From Cytobacillus oceanisediminis 2691 (lineage in GTDB: Bacteria > Bacillota > Bacilli > Bacillales > Cytobacillaceae), in contig NZ_VEEP01000004.1 in assembly GCF_007678455.1 (NCBI RefSeq), positions 248,001 to 312,000 of the forward strand: a stretch of DNA of 64,000 nt. The letters are read 5' to 3'. Of this stretch, positions 55,118 to 64,000 are shown one piece after another. Numbering within the stretch: position 1 is the first letter of the stretch; the number at the start of each line of letters is the position of its first letter. A program made the translations under genes and the position numbers. The notes beneath the pieces were generated by a model. The model searched no databases and had not been told where the DNA came from. It worked only from the letters and a program-made list of their open reading frames with translations.

Positions 55118-56089
55118 ATGAAAAACGAAGATGTCATCATTATCGGCGGGGGGCCATGCGGACTTGCTGCAGCCATTGCCCTTAAGAAGAAGGGAATGAA
55201 TCCGCTCATCATCGAAAAGGGAAATATCGTGAATGCGATATATAATTATCCTACTCATCAAACATTCTTCAGCAGCAGTGAAAAGCTGGCAATTGGAGAT
55301 GTCCCATTCATTACCGAGAATCTGAAACCGAAACGGAACCAGGCGCTGGTATATTACCGTGAAGTGGTCAAGCGCGAAAAGCTCAGAATCCATAAATACG
55401 AAAAGGTGACGGAAGTTGTAAAACAAAGCGAATCCCTTTTTAAAGTAACAACAAATAAACAGCAGTACACCGCAGAAAATATCGTCATCGCGACAGGGTA
55501 CTATGACCATCCAAATCTCATGGGAATACCTGGCGAAGAGCTGACCAAGGTTTCCCATTACTTCAAAGAAGCACATCCTTTCTTTGATATGGATGTCGCC
55601 GTCATAGGGGGCAAAAACTCGAGTGTGGATGCAGCCATCGAGCTGGAGAAGGCTGGAGCGCGAGTGACCGTCCTTTACAGGGGGGCAGAATATTCTTCGA
55701 GCATCAAACCGTGGGTACTGCCGGAATTTGAAGCGCTTGTAAGAGCAGGGTCAGTCCAAATGGTGTTTAACGCAGAAGTAAAAAAAATCACTGACAGTAC
55801 AGTGGTTTATGAACATGAAAGGAAAACGGTGAATTTAAAAAATGATCATGTTTTTGCGATGACTGGTTACCGGCCGGACCATGCTTTCCTTAAGAAAATG
55901 GGAGTGGGAATCGATGCTGAAACAGGTCGGCCGGACTTTGACCCAGAAACCATGGAAACAAATATACCAGGCATATTTATTGCCGGTGTGATAGCTGCCG
56001 GGAACAACGCAAATGAAATCTTTATCGAAAATGGCCGATTCCACGGAGGTCAGATTGCAGAAGCGATATCAAATAAGAGTGAAAAGTGA
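55118..56089 (+). CDS. ypdA: YpdA family bacillithiol disulfide reductase
   Basis: 323 residues of the flavin-dependent pyridine nucleotide reductase class: FAD motif IIIGGGPCGLAAAIAL (7-22), second dinucleotide motif VAVIGGKNSSVDAAIEL near 160-176 and C-terminal FAD segment GIFIAGVIAAGNNANEIFIENGR. YpdA reduces oxidised bacillithiol with NADPH; a cysteine lies in the first FAD loop (PCG), as in the family. The gene is monocistronic. Confidence 0.92.
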   Translation: MKNEDVIIIGGGPCGLAAAIALKKKGMNPLIIEKGNIVNAIYNYPTHQTFFSSSEKLAIGDVPFITENLKPKRNQALVYYREVVKREKLRIHKYEKVTEVVKQSESLFKVTTNKQQYTAENIVIATGYYDHPNLMGIPGEELTKVSHYFKEAHPFFDMDVAVIGGKNSSVDAAIELEKAGARVTVLYRGAEYSSSIKPWVLPEFEALVRAGSVQMVFNAEVKKITDSTVVYEHERKTVNLKNDHVFAMTGYRPDHAFLKKMGVGIDAETGRPDFDPETMETNIPGIFIAGVIAAGNNANEIFIENGRFHGGQIAEAISNKSEK

Positions 56090-56123
56090 CTTCAATCAAA
56101 AATATAAGCTGAATCACTGAAAG

Positions 56124-56160
56124 AAAGCGGTGCCTGATTGCATGCAAGGCACCGCTTTTT
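56124..56160 (+). terminator. Terminator of ypdA
   Basis: AAGCGGTGCCT and AGGCACCGCTT arms then T5. The 209 nt from here to ansA are AT-rich and hold nothing I can support. Confidence 0.88.
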
Positions 56161-56369
56161 CATATACTTATGTTGTTGTTAAAGGCTGTTTTCGTAAATA
56201 GTGTTTTTAAAATCTTAAAGCCGATTTTAACGTGCTATAAAGCCATTTTGCTGTTCGTTTTTAAGTGTGCAAGATCTTTTCTCATAATAGCTTTAATTTT
56301 ATGAAGAAAACTAGGTCATTCAATCCCATTTAGTAGTCAATATCAACTAAGTTTGAGAAAAGAGCTTTG

Positions 56370-57341
56370 TTAAAACATGAACATCTCAGCTATTTCATCC
56401 ATTTTGTCCGTTTTGGCAAGGGCGACGAGCAGTTTGATCCTCGCTTTCTGTCCGTTGAGGCCGTTTGAGAAGATGACACCCATTTCTTTCAGGTGTTTTC
56501 CTCCGCCTTTATAGCCGTATACATCCTGGACGATTCCAGCGTAACTTCGGGATACGATCACCACCGGGATATTATTCTCGATGAACTTTTTCACTCCATC
56601 AAGAGCAGCCGGGGGGAGATTTCCCTGTCCAAGTGCTTCGATAACGACACCATCCACTTCCAGGCCGAGAATGGCATTCAAGAGAGAGGAGTCCATCCCT
56701 GCATGCGCCTTAATCAGGAATACGTTTTTGCTGATATCCTGCACAGGGTAATTTTCATGCTTCGTAGGAGTGTGATGGAAAAGAACCCCTCTTTTCGTCA
56801 CAATGCCAAGTGGTCCATATTGCGGACTTTGGAAAGTTGAGATATTGCTTGTATGCGTTTTTGTAACGTTGACTGCTGTGTGGATTTCATCATTAAGAAC
56901 AACAAGTACACCTTGTCCAATTGCCTCGGGACTGGAAGCGACCCGGATTGATGATATCAGATTATAAAGACCATCAGAACCTATTTCATTGCTGGAACGC
57001 ATCGCGCCGGTTACAACAATCGGGAAGCCTGCCTGGCAGGTAAGGTCTAAAAAATAGGCTGTTTCTTCGAGTGTATCTGTGCCGTGGGTGATCACAGCTC
57101 CGTCGATATCCCCTTTTCTGCCATATTCCTCAAGGATAAGTTTTAACCTCATCATCTCTTTTGGAGTGATATGCGGTGAGGGCAAATTAAAAGGTTCTTC
57201 GATGATTAGATTGGCAATGCCTGACAGAAGTTCAGTGCCTTGTGTCAAAGGATTGTTTCTGCCAGGTTTTACTGCGCCGCTTGTATCCTCGCTCATGGAA
57301 ATGGTTCCGCCTGTGTGGATCAATAAAATATTTTTCTTCAA
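56370..57341 (-). CDS. ansA: L-asparaginase, type I
   Basis: 323 residues. The two catalytic threonine regions are ILLIHTGGTISM (residues 4-15) and VITHGTDTLEETAYFL near 80-95; a downstream EALGQGNLP segment completes the active site. It hydrolyses asparagine to aspartate and ammonia; without a signal peptide it should be cytoplasmic. The start is a TTG at 57341, 7 nt after GGAGGT. It is divergent from prsW. Confidence 0.93.
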   Translation of the reverse strand: MKKNILLIHTGGTISMSEDTSGAVKPGRNNPLTQGTELLSGIANLIIEEPFNLPSPHITPKEMMRLKLILEEYGRKGDIDGAVITHGTDTLEETAYFLDLTCQAGFPIVVTGAMRSSNEIGSDGLYNLISSIRVASSPEAIGQGVLVVLNDEIHTAVNVTKTHTSNISTFQSPQYGPLGIVTKRGVLFHHTPTKHENYPVQDISKNVFLIKAHAGMDSSLLNAILGLEVDGVVIEALGQGNLPPAALDGVKKFIENNIPVVIVSRSYAGIVQDVYGYKGGGKHLKEMGVIFSNGLNGQKARIKLLVALAKTDKMDEIAEMFMF

Positions 57342-57445
57342 GACTATTACCTCCGAAAAGACCAATCGAGAAAGAATAATAATCCATTTTCTTTCTTCTA
57401 ATTACATGATACGATTAAAAAAACAAATTGAAAAGAGGACAGCAT

Positions 57446-58117
57446 ATGCTGGGAATAGTTACTGCCGGGGTAGCTCCGGGTCTGGCACTGTTAAGCTATT
57501 TTTATTTGAAGGACCAATATGACTCAGAACCGCTATCTCTGGTGTTTAAAATGTTTATATTCGGTGCATTGCTTGTATTTCCCCTTATGTTCATCCAATA
57601 CGTCCTTGCTGCTGAAGGACTGTTCCAGGGGGACTTTTCCAAGGCGTTTGGTACAGTTGGTCTTTTAGAAGAATTTTTCAAGTGGTTTATACTTTACTAC
57701 ACTATTTTCCAGCATATTGCATTTGATGAGCATTATGATGGAATCATTTACAGCGTTTCTGTTTCGCTTGGATTCGCGTCTGCGGAAAATATCTTTTACC
57801 TGCTTGCCAATGGACTCCAGGATGCAATAGGGAGAGCGTTGCTGCCGGTTTCCAGCCATGCGCTCTTTGGTGTCATCATGGGGTATTATATAGGGAAAGC
57901 AAAATTCGCCCCAGACTCACCAAAGAAATGGGTGTTGCTTTCGTTGTCAGTTCCAGTCCTGCTCCATGGGATTTATGATTTTATCCTGATGACGAGGGAA
58001 GACTGGATGGTACTGATGATCCCATTCATGATATTCCTCTGGTGGCTGGGCCTTAGAAAAGTGAAAAAAGCAAGAGTGCTGACACTGCAACACATTGATA
58101 AACAATTTCCTATCTAA
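57446..58117 (+). CDS. prsW: Intramembrane metalloprotease PrsW
   Basis: 223 residues, about seven membrane segments. Catalytic motifs are [10 protein letters not shown] near 73 (EExxK), [10 protein letters not shown] near 116, [14 protein letters not shown] near 141 and LHGIYDFIL near 178. PrsW performs site-1 cleavage of the anti-sigma factor RsiW in B. subtilis. AGAGGAC lies 5 nt before ATG 57446. Confidence 0.93.
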   Translation: MLGIVTAGVAPGLALLSYFYLKDQYDSEPLSLVFKMFIFGALLVFPLMFIQYVLAAEGLFQGDFSKAFGTVGLLEEFFKWFILYYTIFQHIAFDEHYDGIIYSVSVSLGFASAENIFYLLANGLQDAIGRALLPVSSHALFGVIMGYYIGKAKFAPDSPKKWVLLSLSVPVLLHGIYDFILMTREDWMVLMIPFMIFLWWLGLRKVKKARVLTLQHIDKQFPI

Positions 58118-58152
58118 AAAACTCTTCATTTATAAAAAATGGAGGGTTTTTT
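58117..58152 (+). terminator. Terminator of prsW
   Basis: ACTCTTCATTT and AAATGGAGGGT arms with wobble pairs and a long T run. Confidence 0.78.
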
Positions 58153-58233
58153 TGTTTTGTGGAATAAAAGTCATCTCTTAACAAAAAATAAGAGTAATCT
58201 TTTAAGTTCACATCTTTGGAGGTTGGCAAATCA

Positions 58234-59010
58234 ATGAAGAATTATCGGTCTATCTTGAAGGTGATGGCCGCGTTGGCTTTGGTTTTGACTTTAGTGCAAT
58301 TCAACAAGGTCGATCAACGGGCTGAAGCGTTTACGAGCCAGGTGCTGCAACAGGGGGCTGTAGGAGAGGATGTAATTGAACTTCAATCACGCCTTAAGCA
58401 TATTGGCTTTTATACTGGCAAAATCGACGGAGTTTTTGGCTGGGGTACCTATTGGGCTCTGAGGAATTTCCAATATGAGTTTGGCATGAAGGTGGATGGG
58501 ATTGCCGGATGGCAGACCAAAATCAAGCTGGCAAACGCGACTCCTAATGCCAAGATTGCCTGGGGAGGCGAAACTTCCGGCGCAGGAAAAGCAGCAGGCG
58601 GCCAAAATCAGGCAGCACCCAAACCAGCAGCGGCGACGAATACTCCGAAGGGGTTTTCACAGAATGATATTCAGCTTATGGCCAATGCAGTATATGGAGA
58701 ATCAAGGGGTGAACCGTATACAGGGCAGGTTGCTGTTGCTGCAGTGATCTTGAACAGGCTGGACAGTGCAACTTTTCCAAATACCATTTCAGGGGTCATC
58801 TTTGAACCTCGGGCTTTTACTGCTGTTGCGGATGGCCAGATTTGGCTGACACCAAATGAGACGGCGAAAAAGGCCGTCCTTGATGCAATCAATGGCTGGG
58901 ACCCGACTGGAAATGCTTTGTACTATTTCAATCCCGATACTGCGACCAGCGCCTGGATATGGGGAAGGCCGCAAATCAAGAAAATTGGGAAACATATTTT
59001 TTGCAAATAG
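58234..59010 (+). CDS. sleB: Spore cortex-lytic enzyme SleB
   Basis: 258 residues: signal peptide (about 1-32), peptidoglycan-binding domain (about 40-105; VIELQSRLKHIGFYTGKIDGVFG), an Ala/Lys-rich linker and a C-terminal hydrolase_2 lytic transglycosylase domain (MANAVYGESRGEPYTGQVAVAAVILNRL, catalytic Glu in GES). SleB degrades muramic-lactam cortex in germination. ypeB follows 12 nt later, the conserved pair. GGAGG lies before ATG 58234. Confidence 0.94.
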   Translation: MKNYRSILKVMAALALVLTLVQFNKVDQRAEAFTSQVLQQGAVGEDVIELQSRLKHIGFYTGKIDGVFGWGTYWALRNFQYEFGMKVDGIAGWQTKIKLANATPNAKIAWGGETSGAGKAAGGQNQAAPKPAAATNTPKGFSQNDIQLMANAVYGESRGEPYTGQVAVAAVILNRLDSATFPNTISGVIFEPRAFTAVADGQIWLTPNETAKKAVLDAINGWDPTGNALYYFNPDTATSAWIWGRPQIKKIGKHIFCK

Positions 59011-59022
59011 GGGTGAGTTGGA

Positions 59023-60372
59023 ATGCTAAGAGGAATAGCCATTGCAGTCCTCGTCATTGGGATTGCCGGAACTGCGTTTTGGGGTTATCAGGAGCACAGG
59101 GAAAAAACAGCCGTACTGATTAATGCTGAGAATAATTACCAAAGAGCTTTTCATGATCTGACCTATCAAATGGATGTATTGAACGATAAAATTGGCACAA
59201 CACTTGCGATGAATTCCAGGAGCTCCCTGTCACCTCAGTTAGCAGAAGTCTGGAAAATCACATCAGAGGCTCATAGTGATGTCGGGCAGCTTCCCCTGAC
59301 TCTTCTGCCCTTCAATAAAACGGAAGAGTTCCTTGCGAATATCGGGAACTTCAGCTATAAAACGGCTGTTCGGGACCTGGATAAAGAGCCGTTGAGCGAT
59401 AAAGAATATGAAACACTAAAAACTCTATACGAGCAATCAGGTGAAATTCAGCAGGATTTAAGAGAAGTTCAGCATATGGTTCTCGAGAATAATCTTCGCT
59501 GGATGGATGTAGAGCTTGCTCTTGCTACCGAAAAAGGCCAATCGGATAACACTATCATCGATGGATTCAAGACGGTAGAAAGGACAGTGGAAAGCTATTC
59601 TGAAACAGATTTTGGGCCCGCACAGATCAATCTTCAGAAAAAAGATGAAAACTTTAAGAAGCTGCCAGGTAAAAAAATCTCAAAAGATGAAGCGGTCCGG
59701 ATCACTCGGAAATATGCACCTGTCGGAAATGCGGGTGATGTGAAGGTCACACAAAATGGAAAAGGATCGGACTATGGTTTTTATAGCGTATCGATCCAGG
59801 ATCCCAAAACAAAGCTTGAGGCAAATATGGATATCACCAAGAAAGGCGGATATCCAATCTGGTTTTTACTTAACCGTGATGTGAAAAATCAAAAATTGAG
59901 TCTGAATGATGCATCCAACAAGGCAATCGCCTTCCTGAAAGAGCATAATTTTGAAAACCTGGACCTGTTCGAAAGTGCCCAATATGATAATATCGGTGTC
60001 TTTACTTTTGTCGGTGTACAGGATGATGTCAGAATCTATCCTGACGCGATCAATATGAAGGTAGCGCTGGATAATGGTGATATCATCGGCTTCTCAGCCG
60101 AGGACTATTTAAAATCCAATAAAGCAAGGGAAATTCCACAACCAGGAATTACGAATGAAGAGGCAAAGAAGAAGGTCAATCCAAACCTGAAAATAATGGA
60201 TGAGAAAAAGGCCATAATCATGAACGATCTTAATGAAGAGGTGTTGTGCTATGAATTCACAGGAACTCTCGGAAATGATACGTTCAGGATCTACATTAAT
60301 GCAGAAGATGGCACGGAAGAAAAAGTAGAAAAGCTTCATAATGCAGAACCCGTTTATGAAAATGTAGTATAG
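59023..60372 (+). CDS. ypeB: Germination protein YpeB
   Basis: 449 residues: N-terminal membrane anchor (about 4-22), helical N-terminal region and C-terminal PepSY repeats (about 210-440; ISKDEAVRITRKYAPVG, LSLNDASNKAIAFLKEH, ITNEEAKKKVNPNLKIM). YpeB and SleB stabilise each other in the dormant spore. Co-transcribed with sleB. Confidence 0.94.
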   Translation: MLRGIAIAVLVIGIAGTAFWGYQEHREKTAVLINAENNYQRAFHDLTYQMDVLNDKIGTTLAMNSRSSLSPQLAEVWKITSEAHSDVGQLPLTLLPFNKTEEFLANIGNFSYKTAVRDLDKEPLSDKEYETLKTLYEQSGEIQQDLREVQHMVLENNLRWMDVELALATEKGQSDNTIIDGFKTVERTVESYSETDFGPAQINLQKKDENFKKLPGKKISKDEAVRITRKYAPVGNAGDVKVTQNGKGSDYGFYSVSIQDPKTKLEANMDITKKGGYPIWFLLNRDVKNQKLSLNDASNKAIAFLKEHNFENLDLFESAQYDNIGVFTFVGVQDDVRIYPDAINMKVALDNGDIIGFSAEDYLKSNKAREIPQPGITNEEAKKKVNPNLKIMDEKKAIIMNDLNEEVLCYEFTGTLGNDTFRIYINAEDGTEEKVEKLHNAEPVYENVV

Positions 60373-60402
60373 GGAAAGCCAAGCTGCTTTCCCTTTTTTT
60401 TT
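60371..60402 (+). terminator. Terminator of sleB-ypeB
   Basis: GGGAAAGC-CAAGCT-GCTTTCCC and a T9 run. Confidence 0.9.
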
Positions 60403-60438
60403 GTGGCTCTGTTGAATCTGAATGTTGATTTCTAAATC

Positions 60439-60722
60439 CTGTTGATTGTAGTGGAAGGCGCGTAGACTCCTCGAAAATGCTAACGCATTTCCTTCGCGCG
60501 TGGGCAGGTTCGAGGAAGCTAATCAATAACCTGCGGGCGCAGCTGGTCAGGTGAGACCTAGGTGAAATGATTCACGTGAGGAATCATTTGCACCCCGCAG
60601 GAGCAAAGCGGCGAGGACTCAGCGCCAGCCCCAAGGAAGAACTGCTTATGTAAAAAGACGGCATTTGGTCTTTTTCATATTCTTCCAGCGGATAGCGAAG
60701 CGACTGGAATGAAAATCAACAG
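60439..60722. repeat. 284-bp dispersed intergenic repeat with terminal inverted repeats
   Basis: The element begins CTGTTGATT and ends AATCAACAG, an exact inverted repeat. Inside are GC-rich palindromic blocks (GTGGAAGGCGCGTAGACTCC, CCCGCAGG, GCGACTGGAATGAAAATCAA) and hairpins such as AATGATTC-ACGTGAG-GAATCATT. These match, from memory, a repeat family common between genes of many Bacillaceae. There is no coding capacity. It is MITE-like and may act as a structured 3' UTR. Confidence 0.8.
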
Positions 60723-60859
60723 CTTTTTTTAAAAAGTTGATCTTGTCAAATTAATCCAATAAAGGACTATTGCACCAACTCGATGCAGCATGTCATAATA
60801 AAAATGATATAGACATAATGAACAACAGCCTAGACAGAATGTGGGGAAGTGGATTAGCA

Positions 60860-61519
60860 ATGATAAAAATCGGTGACAACATAATCCTTGAGCATAAGTA
60901 TTCCGATAGCTTTGAACAATATAAATGTAAACTTGTAGAAAGAAAAGGAAATGACCTGTATATTGATTATCCTGTGAATATGAAAACAAATAGAACAGTT
61001 TTCCTGCTTGAAGGAACGCCATTGAAAGCTAATTTTGTCACTGAATCGGGTTCGAGCTACACCTTTCATACAGAAGTAAAAGGAAGGATCAAGCTCAACA
61101 TCCCAATGGTGATTCTTTCCTATCCAGGCAAGGACCATTTAATCAAGGTCCAGAGACGGCAATATGTACGGGTGGAAACTTCCATCGATGTGGCTGTCCA
61201 TTCTGACAAAGGAGAATTCGCTCCTTTTACAACTGTCACTGATGATATCAGCGCTGGAGGATCAGCGCTGCTAATCGATAAGAATAGCAGCTTGAAACAG
61301 GGTATGGAGCTTGCGTGCTGGTTTGTCCTGCCGATGCAAAATGGTGAGTATGAATACCGGAAGTTCCGCGGAAGGATTGTGAGGATCATTGAGGGTCAAG
61401 GCCATAAGAACAAGGCTTCTGTCCAGTTTTTTGATACTTCTGGCACCGATAGGCAGGTTCTGCTAAGATTCTGTTTCGAACGACAGCTTGAAATGAAGAA
61501 AAAAGGACTCCCGATTTAA
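60860..61519 (+). CDS. ypfA: PilZ-domain c-di-GMP receptor (YpfA/MotI)
   Basis: 219 residues: N-terminal YcgR-like domain (about 1-95) and C-terminal PilZ domain with the c-di-GMP signature QRRQYVRVET (near residue 100; RxxxR) and DDISAGGSAL (near 130; DxSxxG). In B. subtilis YpfA (MotI/DgrA) brakes flagellar rotation when c-di-GMP is bound. ATG 60860 gives the family N-terminus MIxIG; longer in-frame starts exist but lack support. Confidence 0.9.
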   Translation: MIKIGDNIILEHKYSDSFEQYKCKLVERKGNDLYIDYPVNMKTNRTVFLLEGTPLKANFVTESGSSYTFHTEVKGRIKLNIPMVILSYPGKDHLIKVQRRQYVRVETSIDVAVHSDKGEFAPFTTVTDDISAGGSALLIDKNSSLKQGMELACWFVLPMQNGEYEYRKFRGRIVRIIEGQGHKNKASVQFFDTSGTDRQVLLRFCFERQLEMKKKGLPI

Positions 61520-61585
61520 ATTGGAATAAATGTTTCAGTTTGCTCCAATAATAGAATAAAAGTTTTAATACGGGAGCAAAAAGAT

Positions 61586-61768
61586 ATGAAAACATTTGAA
61601 AGAATCTTAATCAAAATCGCGATCATTCAATTTATCTTTCTCATCATAGCCCAGATATTTTTCCATAAACTCGATGCTTTTCCAGAACTGAAACAGATTA
61701 CCCAGTACGAGGGAGTTACTGACAATAATCATTCAGAAGTCCTGAATTCAATCCGAAGCAAAGAATAA
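61586..61768 (+). CDS. ypfB: DUF5359 small membrane protein (YpfB-like)
   Basis: 60 residues with one N-terminal membrane helix (ILIKIAIIQFIFLIIAQIFF, about 7-26) and a polar tail. It matches YpfB by size and by position between ypfA and cmk. Function is unknown. GGGAGC lies before the ATG, and a terminator follows immediately. Confidence 0.75.
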   Translation: MKTFERILIKIAIIQFIFLIIAQIFFHKLDAFPELKQITQYEGVTDNNHSEVLNSIRSKE

Positions 61769-61792
61769 GCAGGTGGAAAGCCTGCTTATTTT
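61764..61792 (+). terminator. Terminator of ypfA-ypfB
   Basis: AATAAGCAGG-TGGAAAG-CCTGCTTATT, overlapping the ypfB stop. Confidence 0.88.
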
Positions 61793-61924
61793 AATGCACA
61801 GAAAACGAAACGGGTAAGTTTTCTAAAGTGACTTAAAAAAAGTCATGATGGACGAGGATGAACAGATTTTTGTGTTAAAATATAAGAGAATATAAATGAA
61901 CAACAAGGAGTACCAGGAGGAAAT

Positions 61925-62599
61925 ATGAATAAACGAATTTCAATTGCCATTGATGGCCCTGCTGCAGCAGGTAAAAGCACGGTAGCTAAAATTGTGGCTG
62001 AAAAACTGACATATGTATATATTGATACAGGTGCAATGTACAGGGCTCTTACATACAAAGCTCTGCAAAAAGGAGCCCGGCTTGATCATGAAGCCCAGTT
62101 GATTGATATCTTAAATAATACGTTGATTGAACTTCAGCCAGGAGAAATGGGCCAGAAGGTGTTATTGGATGGAATCGAGGTCACTAATGACATAAGAAGC
62201 TCAGAGGTCACCAACCAGGTTTCTTATGTAGCCGTCCATGAATTGGTCAGGAAGGAAATGGTCAAGCGTCAGCAGGCCTTTGCCCGAGATGGCGGAGTAG
62301 TTATGGATGGAAGGGATATTGGCACACATGTACTGCCAAATGCGGAAGTAAAGGTCTTTTTGCTTGCAAGTGTTGAGGAAAGGGCACAGCGCCGACATGA
62401 CGAAAACATCCAGAAAGGCTTCCCATCCGATCTTGAAAAGCTAAAAGAAGAAATCGCCGCACGGGACAAGATTGATTCCGAGCGGGAAGTAGCTCCTTTG
62501 AAAAAGGCAGGCGATGCAGTCGAAATAGATACCACTTCGCTCACGATTGCTGATGTAGTGGAAAAAATAATGAGTTTGGCGCTTGAAAGGATCGGATGA
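61925..62599 (+). CDS. cmk: Cytidylate kinase
   Basis: 224 residues. P-loop [14 protein letters not shown] (9-22), the CMP-binding region [16 protein letters not shown] (38-53) and [23 protein letters not shown] near 127 are diagnostic. It phosphorylates CMP and dCMP. GGAGG precedes the ATG. It overlaps plsC by 4 nt. Confidence 0.95.
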   Translation: MNKRISIAIDGPAAAGKSTVAKIVAEKLTYVYIDTGAMYRALTYKALQKGARLDHEAQLIDILNNTLIELQPGEMGQKVLLDGIEVTNDIRSSEVTNQVSYVAVHELVRKEMVKRQQAFARDGGVVMDGRDIGTHVLPNAEVKVFLLASVEERAQRRHDENIQKGFPSDLEKLKEEIAARDKIDSEREVAPLKKAGDAVEIDTTSLTIADVVEKIMSLALERIG

Positions 62600-63183
62600 A
62601 AGTGACGGTTTATTCCTTTGTTAGGTCTTTAGTGAATGCTGTATTAAAACCAGTTTATCGTATTGAGGTAATCGGCAGGGAGAATGTACCTGCCGATGGC
62701 GGTGTACTGCTATGTGCCAATCACATCGACAATCTTGATCCCCCGGTTGTTGGCATTACCGCACCCCGTCCAGTCTATTTCATGGCAAAAGAGGAATTAT
62801 TCTCCGTTCCCGTACTTGGGAAAATTGTTCCGCACTTGAATGCTTTTCCGGTCAAGAGGGGTATGAGCGACAGGGAAGCGTTAAGGAAGGGTCTTGGAAT
62901 TTTAAAGGATGGAAAGGTTTTAGGTTTGTTTCCAGAGGGAACAAGAAGCAAGACAGGTGAAATGGGCAAAGGTCTAGCAGGTGCAGGCTTCTTTGCTCTC
63001 CGATCCGATGCACATGTTGTTCCGTGCGCGGTCATCGGTCCATACAAAGCATTCAAGAAATTGAAGGTGGTATATGGTAAGCCAATTGATATGGAATCCA
63101 TTAAGGAAAAAAAATTAAATGCCGAACAGACCACTGATTTGATTATGGGAGAAATCCAGAAACTGATCAACGAGTACAAGTAA
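62596..63183 (+). CDS. plsC: 1-acyl-sn-glycerol-3-phosphate acyltransferase
   Basis: 195 residues. The acyltransferase motifs are [11 protein letters not shown] (HX4D, near residue 39) and [13 protein letters not shown] (near 114). It acylates lysophosphatidate in phospholipid synthesis at the inner leaflet. The ATGA overlap with cmk shows coupling; ypfD follows, the conserved cmk-plsC-ypfD order of Bacillus. Confidence 0.93.
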   Translation: MKVTVYSFVRSLVNAVLKPVYRIEVIGRENVPADGGVLLCANHIDNLDPPVVGITAPRPVYFMAKEELFSVPVLGKIVPHLNAFPVKRGMSDREALRKGLGILKDGKVLGLFPEGTRSKTGEMGKGLAGAGFFALRSDAHVVPCAVIGPYKAFKKLKVVYGKPIDMESIKEKKLNAEQTTDLIMGEIQKLINEYK

Positions 63184-63338
63184 GGTTTCTTGCTTGACAA
63201 AAATGTCTGTTTGTAAGAAGTTATTAAGAAGAGATATTTTTAGAATTTTCACTTAGTGGCTAATTTAAGGTGTTTTTAAATGGCGTTTTCGCCATAATGC
63301 ATATATTTGCAGCAGTCATGGATTAAGGAGGAGTACAT

Positions 63339-64000
63339 ATGTCAGAAGATATGAATCAAGTAGAAGTAAAGAATTTTGAGGCTGGCGACCGTGTCAAGGG
63401 CCAGGTAACAAAAGTGGAAGAAAAGCAGGTATTGGTAGATATCGAAGGAAGCAAGCTCGATGGAATCATTCCGATCAGTGAGCTTTCAAGCCTTCATGTT
63501 GAAAAAGCTGAAGATGCAGTTTCGGTAGGGGATGAACTGGAACTGGAAGTACAGAAGGTTGAAGAGGAAGCTTTAATCCTTTCGAAAAGAAAAGTTGACG
63601 CCGAGAAAGCATGGGAAGAGCTTAAAGGCAAGTTCGAAAGCGGAGAAGTTTTCGATGCTGAAGTTAAAGATGTCGTTAAAGGCGGCTTGGTTGTCGATCT
63701 GGGTGTCCGCGGTTTTGTGCCGGCATCCCTGGTGGAATCCCATTTTGTCGAAGATTTCTCTGACTATAAAGGAAAAACGCTAAGCTTTAAAATCGTGGAA
63801 CTCGAGAAGGAGAAAAACCGTCTGATCCTTTCTCATCGCGCTGTCGTTGAGGAAGAGCAAGGGAAGAAAAAGCAGGACCTGCTCGCTTCCATCCAATCAG
63901 GACAGGTTATCGAAGGTACAGTCCAAAGGATTACTGACTTCGGTGCCTTCGTTGATATTGGCGGAGTTGATGGACTTGTTCATATTTCACAGCTATCCCA
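63339..64000 (+). CDS. ypfD: 30S ribosomal protein S1 homologue YpfD, N-terminal part
   Basis: About 220 codons to the right edge, still open. The S1 repeats visible are residues 14-83 (GDRVKGQVTKVEEKQVLVDI), 101-170 (GEVFDAEVKDVVKGGLVVDLGVRGF) and the start of a third (GQVIEGTVQRITDFGAFVDI...GLVHISQLS). Bacillus YpfD has four S1 domains and is not essential like E. coli S1. AAGGAGGAG precedes the ATG. The 155-nt leader contains no structure I could name. Confidence 0.92.
   Translation, partial: MSEDMNQVEVKNFEAGDRVKGQVTKVEEKQVLVDIEGSKLDGIIPISELSSLHVEKAEDAVSVGDELELEVQKVEEEALILSKRKVDAEKAWEELKGKFESGEVFDAEVKDVVKGGLVVDLGVRGFVPASLVESHFVEDFSDYKGKTLSFKIVELEKEKNRLILSHRAVVEEEQGKKKQDLLASIQSGQVIEGTVQRITDFGAFVDIGGVDGLVHISQLS

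Noticed and set aside
60792-60821. Sigma-E-like promoter before ypfA (GTCATAA and CATAATGA)
   Set aside because: The -10 is a poor match and the spacer is 15 nt; no sporulation role is known for ypfA.

Overview
The window is a chromosomal segment of a spore-forming Bacillaceae bacterium. Gene order closely follows the Bacillus subtilis ypb/ypf to yqk region, while sequence divergence and several rearrangements suggest a relative such as Mesobacillus or Cytobacillus (inference; no 16S gene is present). I see no tRNA, rRNA, CRISPR array, prophage or insertion-sequence transposase.

Layout. 1-2.96 kb: acyl-CoA catabolism (HMG-CoA lyase start, thiolase, two-subunit CoA transferase). 3.0-7.6 kb: DUF3886 protein, GrpB-like protein, degenerate ZIP-like membrane protein, aldo/keto reductase, a 48-codon mciZ, nudF and an endonuclease Q-like gene. 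7.7-10.4 kb: spoIIM, fur, yqzK, xerD. 10.6-14.0 kb: nucleoside salvage (deoB, punA, pdp). 14.1-20.8 kb: dacF, spoIIAA-spoIIAB-sigF, a 52-bp tandem-repeat array, then a spoVA operon reduced to AA, AB, AEa and AF. 21.0-29.0 kb: lysA, lone ribT, ypuF, a YjcZ-type peptide, scpA-scpB, ypuI, dacB-spmA-spmB. 29.5-38.7 kb: rluB, resABCDE, a second 52-bp tandem array, sigX-rsiX. 38.9-43.9 kb: M23/LysM endopeptidase, PHP phosphatase, serA, FMN riboswitch with ribU, fer. 44.2-55.0 kb: ypbB-recS-ypbD-ypbE-ypbF, cotJABC, CBS protein, ypbG, a CarH-like B12-binding MerR regulator, mecB, gudB. 55.1-64.0 kb: ypdA, ansA, prsW, sleB-ypeB, a 284-bp dispersed repeat, ypfA-ypfB, cmk, plsC and the start of ypfD.

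How the genes work together. Sporulation dominates: forespore sigma control (spoIIAA/AB/sigF), engulfment (spoIIM), Z-ring inhibition (mciZ), cortex and core maturation (dacB, dacF, spmAB, spoVA), coat (cotJ) and germination (sleB-ypeB, spoVAF). Compartment-specific promoters are readable: sigma-H before spoIIAA, sigma-E before spoIIM, dacB and mciZ, and a probable sigma-G site before spoVAA. Other themes are iron and redox control (fur with a PerR-like box, fer with a Fur-like box, resABCDE, ypdA), chromosome maintenance (xerD, scpAB, recS) and amino acid or nucleoside metabolism.

Most unusual: two non-homologous intergenic tandem arrays that share an exact 52-bp period and a dyad with a 7-nt spacer; the missing spoVAC-AD-AEb block; a CarH-type candidate photoreceptor with no carotenoid genes nearby; ribT stranded without the riboflavin operon; and a ZIP-fold protein lacking metal-binding motifs.
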